A stretch of 64,000 nt of DNA from Ceratothoa steindachneri (Eukaryota; Arthropoda; Malacostraca; Isopoda; Cymothoidae). Each line of letters opens with the position of its first letter. Within the stretch, counting starts at the first letter, position 1. The stretch is taken from contig OZ018335.1 in the NCBI GenBank assembly GCA_963969495.1, positions 89,872,440 to 89,936,439 of the forward strand, given 5' to 3'. Both the position numbers and the translations under genes were made by a program. The notes below the pieces were generated by a model, which was not told the origin of the DNA, did not search any database, and saw only the letters and a program-made list of their open reading frames with translations. Positions 34,454 through 45,614 of this stretch are shown here, one piece after another.

Positions 34454-34708
34454 TACAGGGGGCGGCAGAAATACCTTCTACATTTTCACCTCCCACATTT
34501 TAAACATTCACCTATGTGTTGCTAATGAACTTATACAAGTGCCAATGATGTTTTCATTTAGCCAATGACTTACCTTTTTTTCATATACACTCATCAAGCA
34601 ATATGGTTTGTCATTAGATAAATAAAAACATCATTGGCACTTATAAGTTCATTAGCAACACATAGGTGAAAGTTTAAAATGTGGGAGGTATTTCTGCCGC
34701 ACCCTGTA
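34454..34708. mobile_element. 255-bp MITE with ~90-bp inverted repeats
   Basis: Starts TACAGGGGGCGGCAGAAATA at 34454 and ends with the inverted counterpart TATTTCTGCCGCACCCTGTA at 34708, with TA at both ends. The inverted arms extend inward about 90 bp (both include the ACACATAGGTGAA/TTCACCTATGTGT and ATCATTGGCACTT/AAGTGCCAATGAT blocks). It has no coding capacity. Size, TA duplication and the CAGGGTG-like tip point to a Tc1/mariner-type MITE. It sits inside the RTE-like remnant. Confidence 0.92.
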
Positions 34709-35115
34709 TAACCTTGTTACAAATGAGAGAAAAATCTTAGGGGTGATTTTAATACCTTTAGTGAATGCGAAGGGTTTGAAATGTGAAATGCATAAGAAAT
34801 TTGCATGAGCGAATGCTGGAACCAACGTGACTTTATGGGGTGAGACTATGGTATAAAAAGGCAAAGCTTCGAGAGAGAACGGCTCAAATGAACACTTTTT
34901 GAGTGGTATGTGTGTGTGTGTTGGGGGAGGGGGGGGGAGGCATATAACAGTTGTGAAGAAAAATAAAACCAAGTTTGACTGAGAGTATTCTGATGTTGTA
35001 TGGACATGTAAGAAGAACGTCTGGGAATAGACATGTGAAGTGAAGATACGAGAGTAAGTGATAGGGTGTAGGAAGGGCTGGAGAGACAAGTTAATGAAAT
35101 TGTGCATTGGGGTGA
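34709..35115 (+). pseudogene. RTE-like LINE, C-terminal part
   Basis: Continuation of the RTE-like remnant after the MITE. At about 34960-35060 the frame reads LMLYGHVRRTSGNRHVK, matching the L-WFGHV-RM---R--K block near the C-terminus of RTE/BovB-type proteins, followed by RYESK and a degraded GR-rich tail. Weaker traces of the preceding block (an LYG-E--- region) lie at 34820-34850. The opposite-strand open frame 34652-35332 of 226 codons crosses both the MITE and this relic and is not a gene. Confidence 0.65.
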
Positions 35116-37310
35116 TATGTGAAGAGGCGTGTTTGGGGCTTTCTCCTGCGGGCTGAATCATGACGGGGCGAGATGCTAGATCACACAACAACCCGTCACT
35201 CTGAAGGACTAATTTGGCCTGACAAAAATGATGCGTCGTTTTGCGCTCAATGGGGGAGCATGAACGTTGGCGCCGAGACTGGACGAACTCCCTCCGGCGA
35301 CCGATGATGAGGAGTCTCCCCTCGAAGGACAAGTGAGCATTATAACCTAATTTGCTTCATCTCCGAGGAAAGGTAGCGGTGTGGCAGCAAATTATGATGC
35401 ACTTAATTGTGCGGTCAGCGGAATGGGGGTTTTGAGGCGCCAGAACTCCATGGGGGTGGCAAAGGCAGTGCACCGGCCACTCAACCTACCCACAAAATTA
35501 TTAATACTTATAGGTGGAATTGGGAAGGAAATTGTAATAAAAATAATGGAGGAGGGTGGAATTGATGGAATATGAGAGGGCAAAGAAAGAGGCTTAACTT
35601 CTTCAACCGTGGGGCGGGGCACAAACAAATCCCCAGGAACAAACGGGTTTGTGCGATGAGACAAACCCAAAATAAACTTCCGTTCGGGAACAAAAGTAAG
35701 AAGGTGAATGTTCAAAAGAGGACGCATAAATGGGAATGGTGGTGAGGAGAGACAGTACAAGAAAAAGATAGGGGCGTGTAATCTTCTTCTTATGGCTGTC
35801 CTTCGAATCCGAAGACGACTCAAGCTTAATTCGATGAAAATAAAGATGAATTTATGGGTAAGATGGAAAAGGGTTGATGAAGGGATGAGTGTGTGAAGGG
35901 GATGATTGAATGAAAGAGAGAGTGAGAGAGATGAGAAAAGAAAAGATGAAAGATGAGTGGAGCTGTGCTTGCGCAATGAGTGGATTGATGTGGAGAAGGG
36001 CTTGCGCTGGGCCTATTCCCACAGCTTAGCCTCACACAGAACTGATGGTGGCAAGAGTTAATCAGGACGACCATCGACTGTGAGAGGTTGCAGAGGTCTG
36101 CCGAATATCTTGTTTGCCGAAAGCCACCCAATGTGGGACCCCACTCACAGCCTATTCATTCGGGGTTGCGCTCTCGTAGACCTATCCCAATCAAGGGTAA
36201 CCCACAGGTCGGGTGGGCTTCTTCTCACTGAGGAAAATATCTCCTTACAGCTACCCTCACCTGGTTTAGCCTGCTGGTTGAGCGTTTGCCGGGGTGTAGC
36301 CGCTGGTCATAACACTCCAGCTTCTTGGAGCCACGAAATATTACAGTAAATTGAAGAGCTTCATCCACTGAGTTTTAAAGATTGAAAAAGCAACGGAACT
36401 ATAGAAATTAGTCTTGAGATTACTCCGCTCATTATATTAGGGTCTACATTTTTACGAAATTAGCCAATGACGTGGGCTTCTACATCCGTTTTCAGAAGTG
36501 GTGCTTTAGGTAGCAAGACTATAATTCCTCGTTGAATTCCATGTTTTCGCTCTTCAACCCATCACAATGCTCAAGTGCTTGCAATCGTATAATAGAACAC
36601 ATGAAAGAGTACTCCCGCAGGAATAAAATAGTGTATTCCAGCTCCCCATTTTCGTGTCTGCGGCGCTTAATTTTCATCCTGCCTTCAGCGTCACCTTCCT
36701 CTCATCACCATGGAAACTGCTTTTATCTAGTCCCTTCCCCACTTTCCTACGAGCAAGGGGAAGGGCAGCAATCACCTCCCTCCCTATCTTCTTCCAACAG
36801 ATACACGCCCCTCCCTCACTGCCATCACTTCCCTCCATCTTCCGCGCGTTCATCAGTAATAGCGCCCTTTCCTCGAGGGGAGACAACGAGAGAACGAGGG
36901 AAGAAATGTGTGTGTATGTGCACGCACACGTGTACACAATGTGCTTCACGTGACTTAAGTCCGGTGGCAGTGTAGACTGGGGTAGCTGAGTGCTGCATTA
37001 TCATGGACCATTTTTGAGTCCTCTCCAGCGGTTCTTCGGACGCTCTTGACAAACCCTCGACGAAGGAGGAGACATCTCTCACTCACCCCTCTACTACGCA
37101 TCATCAACTATAGACTTCACACTTCTTTCATCACACGACATCACTCCTTCATTCACTGCGTACCATCAGTTCAAAACTTCAATACGACTTCATCTTTCAC
37201 CATTTATAGTACAACTGTTAATAAACCTCCTCATCCTTATCGAGGAAGGAATAGCCATCACAAATTCACCCCTCGACCACAAACCATTAGCTGTAGTTTC
37301 TTACAACTTG
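35116..37310. other. Unexplained sequence
   Basis: No gene recognised. The minus frame 35392-35976 (194 codons) and the plus frame 36532-36975 (147 codons) are serine/leucine/histidine-rich translations of skewed sequence. A GC-richer stretch at 36000-36350, with the block CCTGCTGGTTGAGCGTTTGC, looks like the sort of sequence found in interspersed repeats, but I cannot name it. Confidence 0.4.
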
Positions 37311-40300
37311 TATGGTTGCAAAGCATCAAGATGTTCCCTACGCATTGTTCCCTTGCAAACCATCGAAGAGTTCCCTACCTGCTGTTCCTTTGGAAACTAC
37401 GAAGAAGTTCCATAGGTGATGCTCATTTGCAAACAAACAAATAGTACCCTACCGATGTCCCTTTGCAAACAAACAGGTAGTTCCATATCCACTGTCCCCT
37501 TGGGCACCAAAAACTAGTTCCCTACCCGATCTTCAATTGCAAAGGACTAAGTAGTTCGATACCCGCTGTTGCCTTGCTGACCACCAAGTAGTTCCCTAAC
37601 CGATCTTCCCTTAAAAAAACACCACTTAGTTCACTACCCGATGTTTCCTTGAAACCGCCAAATATTTCCCTACACGATGTTCCCCTGGAAACAACCAAAT
37701 AAGTCCCTACCAGTTGTTCCTTTGGAAAACCACCAATTAGTTCCCTATACGATGTTCCATTGCAAACCACCAAGTAGTTCCAAACCCAATGTTCCCTTAG
37801 AAGCCACCAAGTAGTACCCTACCCGATGTTCCATTGGAAACCACCAAGAAGCTCCTACCTGTTGTTCCATTGCAAGCCACCAAGTAGTTCCTAACCCGAT
37901 GTTCCTTTGCAAACGATAAAGTAGTTCCCTACTATATGTTCCCTTGCAAACCACCAAGTATTTCCCTATCCTATCCGAGATTTCCATGCAAACCAATAAG
38001 TAGTTCCATACCCAATATTCCTTTGCAAACTACCAAGTAGTTCCCTAACCGAAGTTCTCTCAAAAACCACAGTAATTCCCGACCTGTTCTTCGCTTGCAA
38101 ACGACCAAGTAGTTTCGTACCCAATGTTTCCTTGCAAACCATCAAGTATTTTCCTAGCGAATGTTCCCTTTCAAACCACAAGGTAGTTCCTATCCGATAT
38201 TCCATTGCAAACCACCAAGTAGTACCCTACCCGATGTTCCCTTGGAAACCTCCAAGAAGTTTCCTACCCAATGTTCCTTTGGAAAACCACCAATTAGTTC
38301 CTTACACAATGTTCCTTTGGAAACCTCCATGAAGTTCTCTTGTCGATGTTCCCGTGCAACCACCAACTAGCTCCCGATCCCTACCTTATGTTCCCCTGCA
38401 AACCACTAAGTAGAACCCTACCCGATGTTCCCTCTGAAACCACAAGTAGTTCCCTACTAGATTTTCCCTTGGAAACCACCAACTAGTTCCATACCCAATT
38501 TTCCATTGGAAACCACCAAGAGGTTCCCTACCCGATTTTCCCATGGGAATCACAAAGTAGTTCACTACCCGATGTTCCCTTGCAAACCGCCAAGTAGTTC
38601 CCTTCCCGATATTCCCTACGAAACCACAAGTAGTTGCTTACTCGATCTTCCCTTGGAAACCATCAAGTAGTTCCCTACCATATGTTCACTTGGAAACCAC
38701 CAAGTAGTTCCCCACCCGATCTTCCATTCTAAACCACCAATTACTACGCTACTCGTTGTCCCCTTGCTAATCACTAATTAGTTCTCTAACCGATCTTCCC
38801 TTGAAAACTACCAATTATCTCCCTACCCAATATTCCCTGGAAACCGCTAAGTAGTTTCCTACACAAAATTCCCTTGGAAAACACCAAGAGGATCCCATCC
38901 CTTGTTCCCTTGCAAATCCTCAAGTAGTTCCCAACCCAATTTTCCCTTGGAATCCAGCAATCAGTTACCTACCCAATTTTCCCTTGGAAACCACCAAGTA
39001 TTTCCCTACACAATCTTCCTTTACAAACTATTAAGTAGTCCTCTACTAGATGTTCCCTTGCAAACCACCAAGTATTTCCCTACCCGAAGTTTCCATGCAA
39101 ACCAGCAAGTAGTTCCCTACCCATTCTTCCTTTATAAACCATCAAGTAGTTCCCTAAGCGATGTTCGCTAAAAAAACACGTAAATCCCAACAAGTTCTTT
39201 GCTTGCAAACCATCAAGTACTTTCCTACGCAATGTTCACTTGGAAACTACCTAGTAGTTCCCTACCCGATGTACCTTTGCAAACAACTAAGTAGTTCAAT
39301 ACCCGATGTTCTCTCAAAAACCACCAAGTAATTCCTAGCCTGTTCTTCGCGTACTTACTACTAACTATTTCCCTACCCGATGTTCGCTTAGAAACCATCA
39401 AGTATACCCCTACCCGATTTTCCCTTGGAAACCACAAAGTATTTCTTAGCCGATGTTCAATTGCAAATGACCAAGTAGTTCCCTATCCAATGATCCTTTA
39501 GAAAACCACCAAGTTGTTTCTTACCCGTTGTTCCTTTGGAAAACCACCAATACGTTCCCTACACGATGTTCCCATGGAAACCTCCAAGAAGTTCCCTACT
39601 CGATTTTCCCTTGGACACCACCAAATAGTTCCATACCTGATTTTCCCTTGGAAACCACCAAGAGGTTCCCTACTCGATTTTCCATTGGAAACCACCAAGT
39701 TGTTTTCTACCCGATTTCCCTTGGGAACCAGCAAGTAGTTCCCTACCCGATGTTCCTTTTGAAAACCATCAAGTAGTTCTCTACACGTCATTTCCTTCGA
39801 AAACCACCAAGTATTTCCCTACCGTGGTTTCTTTGGAAAACCACCAAGTAATTCCTTACCCGTGGTTTCTTGGGAAAACCGCCAAGTAGTGCCTTAGCCA
39901 TTGTTCTTTTAGAAATCACTAATTAGTTCCATACACGATATTCCCTTGCAAACCACCAGGTAGTTTCTTATCCCATGTTCCCTTGGAACCCTCCAAGTAG
40001 TTCTTTCAAGATGGTTCCTTGGAAACTACCAAGTAGTTCCCTAACGATGTTTCCTTGGAAACCACCATGAATTCGCCTCAGGGTGGTCCCTTGGAAACAA
40101 CGAAATTGTTTCATAACTGATTTTCTCGTGCAAACCATTCGGTAGGGCCCTAACTGTTTTTTCTTTGGAAACCACCAAGTATTAACCTCACGATGTTCCT
40201 TTGTAAGCCACCAATAGTTTCTAACCCGATGTTTCCTTGGAAACCTACAGGTAGTTCCCTCACGACGTTCCTTTGGAAACCTCCAAGTAGTTTCCTCACG

Positions 40301-42420
40301 ATTTCCTTTGGAACCACCATTTGTTGCCTATCCGTGGCTCATTTTGAAAACCGCCAAGTATTTCCCTAGCCATTTTTCTTTTAGAAAACACTAATCAGTT
40401 CCCTACACGATGTTCGTTTTGTTACCTTGAAAACCACCAAGTAGTTCCTTAACCGATGTTCCCTTGGAAACCTCCAAGTAGTTCCCTCACGACGGTCCGT
40501 TGGATGTTCCCTTGGAAACCACTAAGTCATTCCATACCCGACTTTTTCATGCAAACCACCAAGTATTTCCCTTCCCGATGTTCCTCATACAAACCAGCAA
40601 GTAGTTCCCTACCCTTTGTTCCTTTGGAAAACAATCAATTAGTTCCTTCCACTATGTTCCCTTGGAAACCACCAAGAGGTTCTCTACCCGATGTTCCCAT
40701 GCAAAGCACCAAGTAAGTCCTTACCCGATGTTCCTTTGTATACTAATAGGTACCTATCTATACTTTGTTCCTTGTAAACCACTAAGTAGTTCCCTACCCG
40801 ATGTAACCTTGCAAACCAGTAAGTAGTTCCCTACTTGATGTTCCCCTGGAAACCGCCAAGTAGTTCGCTACACTTTGTTCCTCCCTTGGAAACTAGTACA
40901 GTAGTTCCCTACACGATGTTCTCTTAGAAACCTCCAAGTAGTTTCCTACCTGATCTTCTTATTCAAACCACCAAGTAGTTCCCTACCCGATGTTTCCTTG
41001 CAAACCACCACTTATCTTTCTACTCGATGTTCCCTTGCAAACCACTAAGTAGTTCCCTACCCGATTTACTCTTGCAAATCACTATTAGTTCCCTACCTGA
41101 TGTTACGTTGGGAACCAACAAGTAGGTCTCTACCCGATTTTCCGTTGAAAACCATTAAGTAGTTCCCTACCAGATGTTCCCTTGGAAACAGCTAATTAAT
41201 TCCCTAGACGATGTTCCCTTGGGAACCACCAAGTAGTTCCCTAAACGATCTTCCCTTGCAAACTAGAAACTAGTTCACTACCCGACGTTCTTTAGAAACC
41301 TCAAGTAGTTCCTTTGGAAACCACCAATTAGTTCCCAATCTCATTTTCCCTGGGAAACCACCAAGTTGTTTCATACCCGATGTTCACTCCGAAACCACAA
41401 ACAGTTCCCTACTCGATTTTACCATGGAAACCATCAGGTAGTTCCCTACCATATGTTCCCTTGAAACTACCAAGTAGTTCCCTACCCGATGGTCCTTTGT
41501 AAACTCCCAAGTCGTTCCTTACCCAATGTTCCCTTGGAAAACACCAAGTAGTTCCCGACCCGATCTTTCATTGCAAACCACCAAGTAGTTTCCACCTCGA
41601 TTGTCTGTTGCTAACCACCAAGTATTTTCCTAACTGATTTTCCCTTGAAAACCACTAATTAGTTCCCTACCCAATGTTCTCTTGGAAACCACCAAGTAGT
41701 TCCCTACACGAAGTTCCATTGGAAACAACTAAATAGTTCCCTACTCGTTGTTACTTTGGAAAACCACCAAGTATTTACCTACCTGTTGTCCCTTTGGAAA
41801 ACCAACAATAGGTTCCCTACATGATGTTCCATTCGAAAACACCTAGTAGTTCCCTACCCTATGTTCTCTTGCAAAACACCAAGTAATCCCTACACGATGT
41901 TCCGTTGTAAACCAACAAGTAGTCCCCAAACGGTGTTCCCTTGGAAACCTCCAAGTATTTCCCTACCCGTGGTTCCGTTGGAAACCCCCAATTAGTTCCA
42001 TATCCGATTTTCCCGTGCAAACCACTAAGTAGTTCCCTAACCGTTGTTCCCTTGGAAATCACTAAGTAATTTCCTGCCTGATCTTCCCTTGCAGACCACC
42101 AACTAGTTCCCTACCCGATATTCCCTTAGAAACCACATGTAGTTCTCTATCCGATGTTTCCTTGCAACTAACCAGTAGTTCCCTATGCTATGTTCCCTTG
42201 CAAACCAACAAGTAGTTTCCTACCCGATATTCCTATGTAAACAACCAAGAGGTTCCTTACCCGATGTTTCCTTGCAAACCACCAAGTAGTTCCCTACCCG
42301 ACTTTCCCTTCTAAACCGCCAAGTAGTTCCCTAATCGATGTTCCCTTGCAAACCACCAAGTCGTTCCCTACCCGATGTTCCCTTGGAAACCAGCAAGTAG
42401 TTCCCTACCCAATGTTCCTT
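37310..42420. repeat. 37-bp minisatellite, about 138 units
   Basis: A 5.1-kb array with a consensus unit of AAACCACCAAGTAGTTCCCT followed by ACCCGATGTTCCCTTGG (37 bp, confirmed by counting adjacent units near 38450). Every unit contains a small dyad, GTTCCCTTGGAAAC. Because 37 is not a multiple of three, each strand cycles through all three frames, giving many proline-rich pseudo-proteins (for example 38902-39171 and 40456-40716). Units are diverged by point changes and one-base indels, with no visible higher-order structure. Confidence 0.96.
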
Positions 42421-44040
42421 CGCTTTCCTCCCTGTTGCTGTAAGGGAGGGGGGAGGGCTTATACTCGTAGAAACTCATAGATATTTTGGTTATCATGCAA
42501 AATAAAACATCCAGGGATTGGTCGAGGCTGTACTAAAATAATATGATCAATAAAGTTTAGGAACCACAAAATGTACTAACAAAATTAGGCTACGACCCTA
42601 TTCTACCGCTCGTTATTTTACCCATTACCACACAACTCTAAACACGAAACAATCGGAGAGACTTGTTGTGTTCATCTACCTTTGAGTTTTGTACTCTTTG
42701 TATTGTAATAATCGTAGGTACTTGCATGTGCCTTCCAGTCCCCACCACTTAGGGTTGATAAGGAATGCTACTTGAAGCCCTTTCATAGCTAATCTCTTTA
42801 ATCTCTTTTTGCACCCACCTCCACGCGCAGTCACCACGACGACCGCTAAAACATCACCACTCAACTTTAGCGCCTATGCGGACATTACTCACCACTCTAC
42901 AACGCATCATCATCATTATCCATCAGCGAGCTGCCAAGGTGATATCGCTCCACCCCGTCCTCCATCGCCTCCGCTGCTAGCACTCACTCCCATCACCCGA
43001 CGCACTCACCTTTAAGTCGTCGCCTCGCACTTACGAGTCGCTTCCTGCGAAAACAACCTTTAGTGGTTAGCGAAGATCTCAGCAGCAGCGGATCTTCCTC
43101 CGCCAAATCCCATTCTCACCCCCCCCCCCCCCGCCCTCTTTCTCTCTTTCTTATGTTGGGGGTTTCTCTACGGTTTGATGTGTGTCTGGCTTACTTGCCT
43201 TCCCGTTTGTTTGTCTGTCTTTCTCTACATCTCTTATTTTCTCTCCTACTACTTTTTTTTTCTCTCTCTCTCTCGATCTGTGTGGGTGGCTCTCGAGTGT
43301 TTTCTGTGAGCCTCACTCACTTCCCTGCCCGTTTGTTTGTTTGCCTGTTTGTTACTTCCTCTCTCTCTGTTGTTTGTGACTCGTCTTTCTTGGCATTTGC
43401 TCGCTCTCTTTTATTATCTAAAATCTTTTTCTCCCGTTGACATAATATTTTATTTAACGCGTGTGCACTCTCGAGCACGTACACAGAATGTATACTCCGA
43501 TTAGATGTCATCAAACACAGCTTCCACAACCCCTCATTACAACACCTATTCCAGGTAATGATGACCTCTTGAATATCGACAAAATATTTTCACCGATGAC
43601 ATCAATCAGCTTGAGTACTACAATCATTAACATCCTCATCATCACTTCTACAATCAAAGACCCACCACTAATACAACCCTCCATCAACTTCAATCCAACA
43701 CCAAATAGTTCTTCCCTCCCAGCCCATTGGCAATCGAGGCACAGAGCCATTGAGTGCAGGTAATTAATTAACAGGAAGGAAAAGTGTAATCTAATGAGTG
43801 AATGAAGGAAGAGATGCGGAAAAAGAAATGTGGAAAAAGATTAAGGTTGAAGAAGTCTGCCATAGTAAACTACCTTTCACCATCCTTAAAGGTGTGGTGG
43901 GGGCGCATAAAAAGCCCCCGTGAACAATTTTTCACCAAGAGGAACACCACCACCCTAACCCGACCGCAAAGGTACAAATTTGAACCAACGTAGGCGTTGA
44001 TTGTACTGGTGGAACAGACCAGAAAACATCGCAAATATGT
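42421..44040. other. Mixed sequence with a short TC-rich patch
   Basis: No recognised gene. At about 43120-43440 the plus strand is TC-rich with GTTTGTTTG blocks resembling the satellite at 54-60 kb. Open frames here (43063-43440 and others) follow that composition. Confidence 0.45.
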
Positions 44041-44043
44041 AAC

Positions 44044-44381
44044 AATATGGCGGAAGATGTACATGGTACTCGCTGGACTACTTAGAGCACAAAAAGAGAT
44101 TTAATTTCTGTAGAGATGAGCAAAAGGCGTGTAACAAGTGTAGGAAGTACCCAAGATTGTTGTTATGTTTTCCAGAGCACTGTAGGGAGCTTATAAGAGC
44201 ACTGGAGAGTTTGGTCCCCGGCTCATGCGGAGCGCCGGGTTTCGCGCTCCACCTTCGATGTCTGCGCATGGACGTGGCCCCTCTCGTGACCGCACAAATG
44301 GACGGCGCGCACACCATAAACTACGCACGCACGTTATCCACGAATTTACCCCCACCCCGACCTCCATCACAAACACTTTGA
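44044..44381 (+). CDS. Unidentified cysteine-rich open frame
   Basis: A stop-to-stop frame of about 112 codons with no ATG upstream of its best part. It reads CTWYSLDYLEHKKRFNFCRD, then EQKACNKCRKYPRLLLCFPE, then HCRELIRALESLVPGSCG. The cysteine spacing is regular (C-x6-C-x2-C-x8-C-x3-C-x15-C after the first), and the sequence mixes charged and aromatic residues as real proteins do, unlike the low-complexity frames elsewhere in the window. After SCG the frame becomes less convincing, and a possible GT donor lies just beyond, near 44238. A possible AG acceptor precedes it near 44054, but its polypyrimidine tract is poor. I do not recognise the family. It could be an exon of a secreted or metal-binding protein, a decayed transposon domain, or chance. 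Confidence 0.4.
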
Positions 44382-44515
44382 CCACTCATATCTTCCTCGG
44401 AACGGGGGCCGTGCTTACACACACACACGCGCGCGCACACATACTTACACATATATGGACAGATCCTGATAAGGACGTACATATAAACAGTAAATTCCTC
44501 CTATGCAACACCAAG

Positions 44516-44518
<3 letters not shown>

Positions 44519-44602
<84 letters not shown>
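44519..44602. repeat. (TA)n microsatellite
   Basis: About 42 uninterrupted TA dinucleotides, directly abutting the left arm of the inverted repeat at 44601. Confidence 0.98.
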
Positions 44603-44605
<3 letters not shown>

Positions 44606-45132
44606 AGTGAAACCACTGTATAGGAGGGAAAAGTTTAATTTACGAGACTAGTTTCAGTATGTAGTTATCATACCCTCTTCAGTCGTACACTGGGAATGTA
44701 ATTGTTACAAAAGTCTATAAATAACGTACAGATCAGAAAAAAACACAAAGAAACACAAAACGGGGAAAAAAGGTAATTAATCAAGGGGTGTAAGTCTAAG
44801 ATCGTTGACTAGTAGAATCTATATTAATAGGAGAAATTCCCAATTTTAATTTGTCAAGATGGGCAATTGAAATGCAGCCCCCATTCCCGTAACCTCATCG
44901 TAAACAGCTTAGTCAACTATCTTAGACTTACACCCCTTGATTAATGCCCTTTTTCCCCGTTTTGTTTCTTTTTTATTTTTCTTTTGTTTTTTTCTGATCT
45001 GTACGCTATTTATAGACTTTTGTAACAATTACATTCCCAGTATACGACTGAAGAGGGTATGATAAACTACATAGTGAAACTAGTCTCGTAAATTAAACTT
45101 TTGCCTCCTATACAGTGGTTTCACTATCATAT
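44601..45132. repeat. Large inverted repeat with hammerhead-like motif
   Basis: The left arm (44601-44812) and right arm (about 44922-45132) are inverted copies of about 210 bp around a loop of about 110 bp. The outer tips are ATGATAGTGAAACCACTGTA and its complement. Each arm carries CTGAAGA, a short potential stem and GAAAC: minus strand 44682-44651 and plus strand 45048-45080. In the left copy the stem GTATG/CATAC pairs perfectly. (TA)n tracts lie at or near both sides. No coding region. Confidence 0.85.
44651..44682 (-). ncRNA. Hammerhead-ribozyme-like core (candidate)
   Basis: On the minus strand: CTGAAGA, then GG, then GTATG-ATAACTA-CATAC (a 5-bp stem), then T, then GAAAC. This fits the CUGANGA ... 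stem II ... GAAA framework of hammerhead ribozymes with one or two bulged bases. The flanking ACGA and TCGT could pair as an outer stem. A clear NUH cleavage site and a complete stem III were not located, so activity is unproven. Confidence 0.3.
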
Positions 45133-45159
45133 ACTATAGCTCGCCATTGAGTTTTTTTA

Positions 45160-45391
<232 letters not shown>

Positions 45392-45395
45392 TATT

Positions 45396-45614
<219 letters not shown>

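Noticed and set aside
34652..35332. 226-codon minus-strand open frame
   Set aside because: It runs across a MITE arm and the antisense of an RTE-like relic; no known motif.
35392..35976. 194-codon minus-strand open frame
   Set aside because: Low-complexity Ser/Leu/Phe composition, no motif, no supporting signals.
36000..36350. Possible SINE, from a GC-rich block with TGCTGGTTGAGCG
   Set aside because: No A-box/B-box pair, no tail and no second copy in the window, so not supportable.
37310..42420. CRISPR-like regularity of the 37-bp repeats
   Set aside because: Units are contiguous without unique spacers and diverge gradually; this is a minisatellite in a eukaryotic genome.
44386..44623. 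Open frames with Ile-Tyr runs
   Set aside because: They are translations of the (TA)n microsatellite.
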